From NCBI GenBank assembly GCA_002425185.1, contig DILT01000008.1:62001-126000 (forward strand): a stretch of DNA of 64,000 nucleotides, in the 5' to 3' direction. Positions 28,001-35,987 of this stretch are shown piece after piece; position 1 is the stretch's first letter, and every line of letters starts with the position of its first letter. The stretch comes from Flammeovirgaceae bacterium UBA5585. Its GTDB lineage: Bacteria; Bacteroidota; Bacteroidia; Cytophagales; Cyclobacteriaceae. Below the pieces are notes generated by a model that searched no databases, had not been told where the DNA came from, and saw only the letters and a program-made list of their open reading frames with translations. Both the position numbers and the translations under genes were made by a program.

Positions 28001-31000
28001 ATGTTGAATTCTGGATGCTTGACCCGTTTATCAACAATACCGAGCGCGGCAGAATTATCGATGGGGTTTACAACGATTTTAATACAACCGGTGGTAAGCT
28101 TATTTTTCACCTGGGTAGTATTTCTGAAGATGTTATTCGTGACGGACGCCATGGCTTTGAAAATGGTTTACCACCCGATGGCGATTTGACCACCGCATCA
28201 GAAACCCCGTGGGGCTATGTAGCGAATCGCACCTACATCACCAACGCGTTTGATAACTCACCCGCAGCCAGGGTCAATCAGGATGTTGGCTGGGATGGAA
28301 TTTCAAATTCAAACGAGGTAAATAAATTTCAGGATTATATTAATGCACTTAACCCTACGGCCAGAAACTTAGTAATTAATGACCCCTCTGCTGATGACTT
28401 CCGGTTTTATTTCGGCAATGAACTGGACGCACGCAACGCTAAAATTTTGGAACGGTATAAACTCTACAATGGCCTTGAGAACAATACACCCATCAACACC
28501 GGCAGTGATATTCCCCGATCGAATGGGTTTCTTCCCGATAACGAAGACCTGAATGCGGATAACACATTAAATGAACTGGAAGAGTACTATGAATATGAAA
28601 TCGATCTGCGTAAAGCAAACCTCGACATCGGTAAAAAGTATATTGTCGATAAGATAACACCAACCGAAAACAACCCCGATCAGGTGACATGGTACCTGTT
28701 CCGCATACCGGTGCGCAACTTCGACAACCGAGTGGGCAACATTGAAGGCTTTAAATCCATTCGCTATGTACGAATGATCCTTACTGATTTCGATCAACCG
28801 GTTATTATGCGCATGGCGAACTTCCGCCTGATTGGCAGTCGGTGGAGACGCTACCTCGAAAACCTGGAAGAAGGCGGCCTGGTACCCGATCCCGAGCCTG
28901 ACTTCGATAACTTCACCCTATCCGTAGTCAATATTGAAGAGAACTCTGCGCCCGATCCGAGCAGTGGAAAACCCCCTTATGTGTTACCTCCTGGTTTTGT
29001 GCGCGATCGTGATAATACGTCATCAGTTTACCGCGAGTTAAATGAACAGTCGGTGCAGGTATGTATCGATAACTTAAAAAATGGCGATGCACGAGCGATC
29101 TTCAAAAATGTAGACATGGACTTTTTTAATTATGGCCGCATTAAAATGCTGGTTCATGCCAACAGCCCCAACGCGCAAGATGATGACCTGCGTGTATTTA
29201 TGCGCCTGGGTACCGACTTCGATCAGAATTTTTATGAAGTAGAGTTACCTTTAAAAATTACACCGGGTACAGCTTCTGCGGCACGCGATGTTTGGCCCAG
29301 TGAAAATGAGTTTGACTTTTTGCTGAAGGATTTATACGGCTTAAAAGCCCAGCGCGATCGGGAAGGATTTTCATTGGACGAATTTTATCCCCGGCAAGCA
29401 CCGCGCCAATTCGGTAAACATGGAGTGCGTGTGCTAGGTCGCCCCGACCTGAGCAGTGTGCGGGTAATTATGATTGGTGTGCGCAACCCGCGCACCACCA
29501 ACAGTCAGTCATACTCGGTTTGTTTGTGGGCCAATGAACTTCGCCTTACCGACTTTGACCGAACACCGGGCTGGGCAGTAAACACCACACTGAATGCGAA
29601 GCTTGCCGATTTTGCTATGGTGTCAGGCTCGATGCGCTACATGACCTATGGCTTTGGCAGCGTAAGCTCTAAAATAAGTGAACGCACACGAGAAGAAACT
29701 TTTGCCTACGATGTTACCGCCAACGTAAATGTTGACAAGCTGCTTCCCGGCAACCACGGAATAAAAGTACCCATGCTGGTGAGTTATCAAAGCACCACCA
29801 TTAATCCAAATTACGATCCGGCCAACCCCGATCAAAAACTGGATGCCGCCCTGGCCTCCTTCAACACGCAGGAAGAAAAAGATGATTATGTTAAGCTTAT
29901 CCGCGACCGCGAAGTACGCAGAAGTTTAAACTTCACGAATGTGCGGAAAACCAAGGTGAATCCTCAGGCAAAGTCTAATCTGTGGGACGTTGAAAATTTT
30001 TCGTTCAGCTACCGGTACAGCGATAACATACGGCAAAGTTTTACCATTGCCGAAGCCCTAAGAAAAGACTTGGGTGGATCGGTGGCTTACAATTTTTCAC
30101 CGAAAGGCACCGGTATAGAACCCTTTAAAAATTCAGAAGGATTTAAATCACCCTACCTGAAGTTTATTAAGGATTTCAACTTCAGTTTGCTGCCGTCTAG
30201 CATTATGGTGCGGGGCGATCTTGACCGATCCTTCTCGAAAATTATTTATCGAAACACGTTATCCAATTCTGAATCCAATTACCTTAAATATTTTACATTC
30301 AATCGCACCTACAACGTTCAGTGGAATTTAACAAAAAGCCTTTCGCTCAATTACGCGGCCCGTGCCAATGCTATTATTGATGAACCCGAAGGCGATATTG
30401 ATACGCGTGAAAAACGTGATAGTATAATCACCAACCTGAAGCGCTTTGGGCGAATGAAAAATTTTGATCAGAGCATTACGGCTAACTATATTGTACCGCT
30501 GGATAAATTCCCGATTACTGACTGGATTGGCGCAGAGTATCGCTACCAGGCCAACTACAACTGGAAAGCCGGTCCTGTGAATCGGCCGGACTTACCCGGG
30601 GAAATCCGTGATCTTCCGGATAGTCTGGATTTCAGAAACATTATTCAAAACAACCGCGACCAAACATTGTCGGGCCGGTTGGATATGGTAAAGCTGTATA
30701 ATAAAGTGGGCTTCTTGAAAAAAATCAATAACCCGCCACGCCCAACCACTACACGGCCGCAACCCAATCAAAAACCCGATACCGTAAAAACACAAACCAC
30801 ACCTCCGCTGGTAAAAGGATTTCTCCGACTGTTGATGTCCGTACGATCGATCAACGGAACCTACACGTTAACGGAAGGTACCATGTTGCCGGGGTTCGAA
30901 CCTGATCCTTATTTGTTTGGCATGGATAAAGCCTTTAGTGCACCCGGTTGGGATTTTGTGCTGGGCAGTCAAAACCCGAACATCCGGTTTAAAGCAGCCG

Positions 31001-32181
31001 AGAATAACTGGTTGGTGCGAACCAACTCGCTCACACAGCCTTTCACCCAAACCTCCACGCGCTCTATAACAGGGCGTGCCAATGTAGAGCCCTCAGCCGA
31101 TCTGAAAATACAACTGGACATTAAAAAGGATATTACTGATGGATATCAGGAAATTTTCAGGTTTGATGATGTGCAGAATGGCTACATATCGCAAAGCCCC
31201 AGCAGGTATGGTAGTTATAAAATATCCACCCTGTCAATTAAAACTTCTTTCCGACCGGATAATGACGCGTTGGTGTCATCGGTATTTAAACAATTTGAAG
31301 AAAATCTTCTTACAGTTCAGGAAAAGTTTGCACGCGTTAATCCCGGCTTTGAATATGACTCCATCAGTCAGGATGTGGTAATCCCTGCTTTTATAGCGGC
31401 CTATACCGGTAAGCAAGCTGATCGGCAAAACCTGAGTCCTTTTCCGCGTACTCCACTACCCGGTTGGCGTATCGATTATAACGGGTTGAACAAAATTGAA
31501 CTGTTTAAAAACCTGTTCCAATCCATCACGCTTACCCATGCCTATTCCTCAACATACTCGGTGTTGAATTATTCCAACTCCCTGCAGTATGAAAATGTTG
31601 GCGATGTAGGTATTAACGTACCGATAGAAAAATACAATAATGGAATCTATGCCAGCCTGACCAACGATGGAAGGCCCGTTCCTATTTATGTAATAAGCCA
31701 GGTACTTATTACCGAACAGTTTCAACCCCTGATTGGTGTTAACCTGCGCACCAAAAACAGGTTAACCGCCCGGGCCGAGTACAAAACCAAGCGTGAACTG
31801 GCACTGAATGTTTCTAACGCACAGATTACCGAAGTAAGCAGCAAAGACATTTCTATGGAACTGGGGTACACCAAAAACAATATGAAGCTTCCGATTAAAT
31901 CACAGGGGCGTACTATTGTTTTGAAAAACGATGTAACCTTTCGCATGAACATGACGGTGAGCAACCAATCTACTATCCAACGTAAAATAGAAGAGTTGAA
32001 CGTGCTCACCAATGGTAACATTAATTTCCAACTCAGGCCAAACATCAGCTACGTGGTGAACCAAAAGCTGAATGTACAGGCCTATTTTGAACGTACCATT
32101 AACGATCCGCAGGTCTCAAACTCCTTCCGCAGGGCAACCACCCGGTTTGGCATTCAGGTGCGGTTTAGTTTAGCCCAATAA
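25003..32181 (+). CDS. sprA: SprA, type IX secretion system outer-membrane translocon (Sov homologue)
   Basis: SprA is the very large outer-membrane beta-barrel through which T9SS cargo leaves the cell and is needed for gliding in Flavobacterium. The 2392 residues are close to the family length. The gene starts with GTG 6 bp after ruvA. A signal sequence (about 1-27) is followed by recognisable SprA blocks such as FGGSYVELVPRGFVTLDFG, FDNNNSFDFQNNMKVEYTG, NWSGEFAQLLPGTSN and DDFENTATPYSLM, and by a C-terminus of amphipathic strands ending in a Phe-rich last strand (RFGIQVRFSLAQ). A Pro/Thr-rich loop lies at about residues 1911-1935. The position between ruvA and gcvH is conserved in the phylum. 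A secreted client with the matching tail is encoded at 9161-12127. Confidence 0.97.
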   Translation: MTLKTFVLLVPVAITLLLTGQPVAHAHAELFFQQQESARQDTTKQQTYRPSRRPTFQVRDRYGDPFSNAPTQSPLFLKDPTKVNYEIALDSSLNYTIYEKIGDFNYRPITTMSFEEFKAYQDRQMLKGYWQGKSKSQDGESAVSSRGLIPKIYVSPILDRIFGGSYVELVPRGFVTLDFGVAFQRIDNPNIPIRQQRNGGFEFDQQINMSVIGKVGEKLAVSANFDNNNSFDFQNNMKVEYTGFKEDILKKLEIGNVSLPLNNTLIQGSQNLFGVKAQLQFGKLFVTTIASTQRGKVASIDIPGGNSGQGRPFELVASGYDENRHFFLGHFFRDNFQRWLANPPQIYSGINITRVEVYILNRNNDTRTLRNVVGLMDLAEPQRIYNSSVTSLGANLPNANDANNLFGAVRNLDRNADGINGLLDAYFAGEGNNGTDYEKITGARILSPTEYTFHRQLGYITLTRKLQNDEAIAVAYEYTFNGRSYKVGELSEDYASRPDNEVVFLKLLRPRKVSIRDQARNIIPTWDLMMKNVYSLNVSQLTRENFQLRIIYRDDRTGIDNPQLQEGQDVRNRQLIEVFGLDKLNPVNDPQRDGNFDFVEGVTINTQTGVIIFPFLEPFSTALREAFRNDPQETFLIQKYAFDTLYRTTRADAELIATKNKFFLVGTYSAGSSKEILIPGFGVSPGSVRVYAGGTPLMEGTEYTVDYTFGRVTILSDAILNSGKNISIQYEQADPFAFQTRSLVGTRFDYQLNENISLGSTLLYYNERPLITRNAIGTEPARNLQYGFDFNVRKDSRLLTKIIDAIPGVQTKEMSSINWSGEFAQLLPGTSNIVDGDGTAYIDDFENTATPYSLMSPQAWKLAATPKDIRFDPSNGALNQISAGFNRARLAWYIVDNQFYRDGGRFKPSNITSTDLENHYVRAVLPTEIFPKRNPPQGNFFEPVLDIAYYPYERGPYNYNPNLLVGARGIAELPNPKANWAGLTTAIRTEVDFDKANIEYVEFWMLDPFINNTERGRIIDGVYNDFNTTGGKLIFHLGSISEDVIRDGRHGFENGLPPDGDLTTASETPWGYVANRTYITNAFDNSPAARVNQDVGWDGISNSNEVNKFQDYINALNPTARNLVINDPSADDFRFYFGNELDARNAKILERYKLYNGLENNTPINTGSDIPRSNGFLPDNEDLNADNTLNELEEYYEYEIDLRKANLDIGKKYIVDKITPTENNPDQVTWYLFRIPVRNFDNRVGNIEGFKSIRYVRMILTDFDQPVIMRMANFRLIGSRWRRYLENLEEGGLVPDPEPDFDNFTLSVVNIEENSAPDPSSGKPPYVLPPGFVRDRDNTSSVYRELNEQSVQVCIDNLKNGDARAIFKNVDMDFFNYGRIKMLVHANSPNAQDDDLRVFMRLGTDFDQNFYEVELPLKITPGTASAARDVWPSENEFDFLLKDLYGLKAQRDREGFSLDEFYPRQAPRQFGKHGVRVLGRPDLSSVRVIMIGVRNPRTTNSQSYSVCLWANELRLTDFDRTPGWAVNTTLNAKLADFAMVSGSMRYMTYGFGSVSSKISERTREETFAYDVTANVNVDKLLPGNHGIKVPMLVSYQSTTINPNYDPANPDQKLDAALASFNTQEEKDDYVKLIRDREVRRSLNFTNVRKTKVNPQAKSNLWDVENFSFSYRYSDNIRQSFTIAEALRKDLGGSVAYNFSPKGTGIEPFKNSEGFKSPYLKFIKDFNFSLLPSSIMVRGDLDRSFSKIIYRNTLSNSESNYLKYFTFNRTYNVQWNLTKSLSLNYAARANAIIDEPEGDIDTREKRDSIITNLKRFGRMKNFDQSITANYIVPLDKFPITDWIGAEYRYQANYNWKAGPVNRPDLPGEIRDLPDSLDFRNIIQNNRDQTLSGRLDMVKLYNKVGFLKKINNPPRPTTTRPQPNQKPDTVKTQTTPPLVKGFLRLLMSVRSINGTYTLTEGTMLPGFEPDPYLFGMDKAFSAPGWDFVLGSQNPNIRFKAAENNWLVRTNSLTQPFTQTSTRSITGRANVEPSADLKIQLDIKKDITDGYQEIFRFDDVQNGYISQSPSRYGSYKISTLSIKTSFRPDNDALVSSVFKQFEENLLTVQEKFARVNPGFEYDSISQDVVIPAFIAAYTGKQADRQNLSPFPRTPLPGWRIDYNGLNKIELFKNLFQSITLTHAYSSTYSVLNYSNSLQYENVGDVGINVPIEKYNNGIYASLTNDGRPVPIYVISQVLITEQFQPLIGVNLRTKNRLTARAEYKTKRELALNVSNAQITEVSSKDISMELGYTKNNMKLPIKSQGRTIVLKNDVTFRMNMTVSNQSTIQRKIEELNVLTNGNINFQLRPNISYVVNQKLNVQAYFERTINDPQVSNSFRRATTRFGIQVRFSLAQ

Positions 32182-32191
32182 TTACCGGGTA

Positions 32192-32225
32192 TTTGTCTCG
32201 TCAATTAACAATTGTGCTAAATTTG
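32192..32225 (+). promoter_or_regulatory. Bacteroidota-type promoter for gcvH
   Basis: TTTG (32192-32195), 22 bases, TAAATTTG (32218-32225). Both boxes match the consensus. The gcvH ATG lies 20 bases downstream, so gcvH can be transcribed apart from sprA. Confidence 0.7.
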
Positions 32226-32245
32226 AGGCCTAAATCACAACGTAT

Positions 32246-32626
32246 ATGAATATTCCTTCCGATTTGAAGTACACCAAAGACCACGAATGGGTAAAACTTA
32301 ATGGAAATACCGCTATTGTAGGCATTACCGATTTTGCACAAGGCGAACTGGGCGATATTGTTTACATCGACATTAATACCGTTGGGCAAGAAGTTAACCA
32401 GCACGATGTTTTCGGAACCGTGGAAGCCGTAAAAACCGTTTCGGATTTATATATGCCCGTGAGCGGAAAAGTGTTGGAGGTTAATTCAGTACTTGACGGA
32501 AGTCCTGAAAAAGTAAATGCCGACCCATATGGCGAAGGCTGGATGGTGAAAGTGGAAGTAAAAAACGCTGCTGACGTGAATGGCTTGTTAACAGCCGACC
32601 AGTACAAGGAACTTATTGGTAAATAA
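32246..32626 (+). CDS. gcvH: Glycine cleavage system H protein
   Basis: GcvH carries a lipoyl arm that shuttles the aminomethyl group between GcvP, GcvT and Lpd in glycine oxidation. It has 126 residues, a normal length. The lipoylated Lys is K63 in GTVEAVKTVSDLYMP, in the standard context. It has its own promoter. lipA, whose product adds sulfur to the attached octanoyl group, follows after 95 bp, and gcvP is encoded about 6.6 kb downstream. GcvT is outside the window. Confidence 0.97.
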   Translation: MNIPSDLKYTKDHEWVKLNGNTAIVGITDFAQGELGDIVYIDINTVGQEVNQHDVFGTVEAVKTVSDLYMPVSGKVLEVNSVLDGSPEKVNADPYGEGWMVKVEVKNAADVNGLLTADQYKELIGK

Positions 32627-32640
32627 CAGTTGTTGGTTTT

Positions 32641-32712
32641 TCGTTGTTAGGTGTTCGATGATGATTACTCGCGAAGTAAAAAACGAACAACGAAGAACAA
32701 ACAACGAAGAAC
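32641..32712. repeat. Direct and inverted repeats between gcvH and lipA
   Basis: The 12-mer ACAACGAAGAAC occurs twice (32687-32698 and 32701-32712). TCGTTGTT (32641-32648) can pair with AACAACGA (32700-32707), and GTTCG (32653-32657) with CGAAC (32684-32688). A hairpin-rich leader before lipA is therefore possible. Confidence 0.5.
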
Positions 32713-32721
32713 GATAATATC

Positions 32722-33609
32722 ATGATCGAACTACCCACCATATCTCCCGAACAAACTCGCCAACGCAAACCCAACTGGCTTCGTGTAAAGTTGCCCGTTG
32801 GTCCTGAGTATGCCAAGGTGCGCAGGTTGGTAGATGAGCATAAACTGCACACCATTTGCGAAAGTGGTAATTGCCCAAACATGGGCGAATGCTGGGGTGC
32901 CGGTACAGCAACCTTTATGATTTTAGGAAATGTGTGCACCCGCAGTTGTACTTTTTGTGCGGTAGCCACCGGAAGGCCGCCTGAATACGATACCGATGAA
33001 CCCAGACGTGTGGCGGAAGCAATAAAATTAATGGGTGTAAAACATGCCGTGATCACTTCCGTAAACCGCGATGAATTGAAAGACCGCGGGGCGGAAATCT
33101 GGTATCAAACAGTAGTGCAAACAAAACAGATCAGTCCGGAAACAACCATTGAAACACTCATTCCTGATACCAAAGGAAACTGGGACGCCTTGTACCGGAT
33201 GATTGAAGGCGGGCAGGAAGTGGTAAGCCATAACATGGAAACGGTAGGACGCCTCTATAGGATCGTAAGGCCGCAAGCAAAATATGAGCGTAGCCTTGAG
33301 CAAATCAAGCGCACCCGTGAAGCGGGCAAACGTACCAAATCGGGCATTATGCTTGGGCTTGGCGAAACCAAAGAAGAAGTATTTAAGGCCATGGATGATC
33401 TGGCCGAAAACGGATTGATGATTCTTACGCTCGGTCAATATTTACAGCCCACCAAAATGCATATTGAAGTTGCCGAGTTCATTCACCCCGAAACTTTTGA
33501 TATGTACCGCGAAGAAGGATTAAAACGCGGATTGAAGTATGTTGAGTCCGGGCCGCTGGTTCGTTCCTCTTACCATGCCGAACGTCATGTAAATGTGCCG
33601 ATGGACTGA
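32722..33609 (+). CDS. lipA: Lipoyl synthase
   Basis: LipA is a radical-SAM enzyme that inserts two sulfur atoms into the protein-bound octanoyl group of GcvH and the 2-oxoacid dehydrogenases. The 295 residues carry both iron-sulfur cysteine sets: the LipA-specific C46, C51 and C57 (CESGNCPNMGEC) and the radical-SAM C72, C76 and C79 (CTRSCTFC). The C-terminal SSYHAE block holds the Ser that ligates the auxiliary cluster. The neighbouring gcvH is a direct substrate. The 95 bp gap between them contains direct and inverted repeats and may hold a separate promoter. Confidence 0.97.
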   Translation: MIELPTISPEQTRQRKPNWLRVKLPVGPEYAKVRRLVDEHKLHTICESGNCPNMGECWGAGTATFMILGNVCTRSCTFCAVATGRPPEYDTDEPRRVAEAIKLMGVKHAVITSVNRDELKDRGAEIWYQTVVQTKQISPETTIETLIPDTKGNWDALYRMIEGGQEVVSHNMETVGRLYRIVRPQAKYERSLEQIKRTREAGKRTKSGIMLGLGETKEEVFKAMDDLAENGLMILTLGQYLQPTKMHIEVAEFIHPETFDMYREEGLKRGLKYVESGPLVRSSYHAERHVNVPMD

Positions 33610-33746
33610 TTTTCAAATATTGTACTAATAGCGATTAGCTATTACATATTTGATTCCAATATATTAGTAGCGTAATCACCCGATGCAGGTCAGGAGTTGT
33701 GTTTACGCATTGAATCACGAAAAATATTTAATCAAAAAAGCATAAA

Positions 33747-34223
33747 ATGAGAAATTCAATCTTCACTCTATGTATTTTAACTCCTCTATACCTATCTGCA
33801 CAAGGTTCCGAATATAGGATAGCCTCCTATCTTACTACGGGTACAAAGGCGCCAAATACCCATTACATCGGGGAGGCCTGGTTAAATGCCATAATCCACG
33901 ATGATGCAGACTTGGGTTATAACATTACAAAGGCCACCTTTAAAGCCAACTCCACCTTGGATTGGCATAAACATAGTTCTGTGCAGGTTTTAATAATCGT
34001 AGATGGCGAAGCCTATTATCAAGAAAAGGGAAAAGAGCCAGTAATTCTAAAAGAAGGTGACATAATAAAATGTGCCAAAGATGTCGAGCATTGGCATTCC
34101 TCTACTAAGGATAAAGATGTAACATACCTGGCTTTCTATAGTGGTGAACAGCCCACTGTTTGGACAGCGGTACTAACACAAGAATATTATGATAGGGTGG
34201 CTGCAAAGCTAAAAAGTAAATAA
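33747..34223 (+). CDS. Exported cupin-domain protein
   Basis: A 158-residue protein with a signal peptide (MRNSIFTLCILTPLYLSAQG) and a single cupin barrel. The metal-type motif is visible as DWHKHSSVQVLIIVDGEAYY, with two His and a later Glu-type position, then VEHWHSSTKD with the third His. The protein binds a metal and probably acts on or senses a small molecule in the periplasm; the substrate is unknown. It stands alone, 137 bp after lipA, with AT-rich sequence before it, and converges on the serine hydrolase gene. Base use looks somewhat more AT-rich than its neighbours. Confidence 0.8.
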   Translation: MRNSIFTLCILTPLYLSAQGSEYRIASYLTTGTKAPNTHYIGEAWLNAIIHDDADLGYNITKATFKANSTLDWHKHSSVQVLIIVDGEAYYQEKGKEPVILKEGDIIKCAKDVEHWHSSTKDKDVTYLAFYSGEQPTVWTAVLTQEYYDRVAAKLKSK

Positions 34224-34282
34224 TCTGCGGGATTTAATCATTTAAATGACAACCAGTCGTAGAGCAGGCGCTTAACTAGTGC

Positions 34283-35929
34283 CTACTTTACTTTCTTACC
34301 GGGCATAGCCCTTCCGCCCTGGTGCAAGATCATACTGGTAACTGCACCCTTATCATCGCGGTTAAACTCGATTTGTGCGTCCACAACTTTCAGAAAGAAT
34401 TTCGAAGCGCTTTCGGGATAAATATCAAATGAAGGCTGACCGGTAGCCTGTGCTTTGTAATTATTTTCCTCGCGCCACACTTTTATAATAAAGCCGGGAG
34501 CCAATTCATATTCACCTGCATACACGTCAAAATCTGTTGGATTCATGACAAACGCTTCTCGTTCTGCAGGAATGGGCTTATTGGTCTTTGTTGCCCTTCT
34601 TGTTACATAAGAACGATCAATCATTTCCATTTCAGTTACAGCACCATCGTTACCGCGCTTGAAATCAATCAATGTATTAGTTTCCTTAAAGGCAAACTTG
34701 TCTACCGCATAGGGGTAAATCTCAAACGTTGTTCCCCCGCTGCGTTGCGAGAAATATTGATCTCCTTTTCGGGTAATGACACGCTCTTCCTGGTCGTTTA
34801 TTTTGTATACGCCAACATATGCATCGCCTTGTGCGGCCGTCAACACTATTGGTTCAGGCTTGCTGCCACGAGCACCGGCAACTTCTTCGGCCAGGGTGTA
34901 AGCAATATCTTCCGGATTAACACTGGTGTTGTTCGCCAATAAACACACATAAATTTTAAGCTCAGGTACATATACCTCAAACGACAAAAAACCATCAATA
35001 CCACCACCATGACCAATGGCCTTACGGCCACCAACTTTCCCTAATTGCCAGCCATACCCATAACTTTCCACATCGCCCGAAGTGGTCTGGGTTGGCTCCC
35101 AGGCCTTCTCTAAAAGTTCCTTCTTCACCAGCTTGTAGCTGAACACCGCCTGGTTCCATTTCCATAAATCATCAACCGATGAAAAAATTGAACCGGCAGA
35201 ATACGGTAGAGATGGGTGAACATAATCGGCCATTGTGTAGGCATTTCCAGAACCTTTAGTGTAACCCCCGGCTTGCCTGGCAATTGGTTTACTATCATCC
35301 GGATAGGAGGCAGTCATTTTCAATGGCTTGAAAAAATTCTGACTGATATAATCGTTGTACGTTTTACCGGTAACTTTTTCAATTACTGCACCTAAAATAA
35401 AATAAGCAGAGTTATTGTATGACCACTTCTCACCGGGTTTAAAATCAATCGGGTAAGTTTGAATGTACCCCAACATTTCAGCTACACCAACCTTTGTTTT
35501 TTTTGCTTCCGTAGTCATGCGTTCCGACACACTGGTATAACTTTTTATTCCTGATGTATGGTTGAGCAGTTGCTCAATCGTTACAGGATATTCTGTTTTA
35601 AAATCCGGTAAGTGTTTACTCAACTCATCCTGTAATGAAAGTTTTCCTTCCGAAACCAGTTTTAAAATTGCGGTGGAGGTAAACTGCTTGGTAATGGAGC
35701 CTATACGAAAAACCATATCGGGCTCAATGGCCTGCTTACGGTTTATCTCGGCAATACCATAGCCCTTGCGAAGCAAAACCTTGTCGTTTTGAACAACCAG
35801 CACGGCAGCCCCAGGTTCGGTGGCTGAAAAGCGTTCTTTTAAAATTTTTTCGAGATTCTCAACGGTATTCTGCGCAAAGGAACTACCGAAGCCAATTAAC
35901 AGAATTAAGAGCAGGGCTTTTCGGATCAT
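34283..35929 (-). CDS. Exported serine hydrolase (beta-lactamase class C / AmpC fold)
   Basis: A 548-residue exported enzyme of the serine beta-lactamase-like fold (class C, EstB or D-aminopeptidase type). The start at 35929 gives a signal peptide (MIRKALLLILLIGFGSSFAQ). The catalytic SxxK is S78-I-T-K81 in FRIGSITKQF, the YxN is WSYNNSAY, and the third motif is GHGGGIDGF. After the catalytic part (about 30-360) there are two repeats of a small beta-rich module with similar sequence (ending VDKFAFKETNTLIDFKRG and ASKFFLKVVDAQIEFNRD). The substrate may be a D-peptide or ester; resistance to beta-lactams is not implied. It is likely in an operon with the next two hydrolase genes. Confidence 0.9.
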   Translation of the reverse strand: MIRKALLLILLIGFGSSFAQNTVENLEKILKERFSATEPGAAVLVVQNDKVLLRKGYGIAEINRKQAIEPDMVFRIGSITKQFTSTAILKLVSEGKLSLQDELSKHLPDFKTEYPVTIEQLLNHTSGIKSYTSVSERMTTEAKKTKVGVAEMLGYIQTYPIDFKPGEKWSYNNSAYFILGAVIEKVTGKTYNDYISQNFFKPLKMTASYPDDSKPIARQAGGYTKGSGNAYTMADYVHPSLPYSAGSIFSSVDDLWKWNQAVFSYKLVKKELLEKAWEPTQTTSGDVESYGYGWQLGKVGGRKAIGHGGGIDGFLSFEVYVPELKIYVCLLANNTSVNPEDIAYTLAEEVAGARGSKPEPIVLTAAQGDAYVGVYKINDQEERVITRKGDQYFSQRSGGTTFEIYPYAVDKFAFKETNTLIDFKRGNDGAVTEMEMIDRSYVTRRATKTNKPIPAEREAFVMNPTDFDVYAGEYELAPGFIIKVWREENNYKAQATGQPSFDIYPESASKFFLKVVDAQIEFNRDDKGAVTSMILHQGGRAMPGKKVK

Positions 35930-35987
35930 ACTATTGTTGGTTTTAGCGTTTAGACGCAAGGGCGTCAGAAAAGTTTCAACGAATTTT

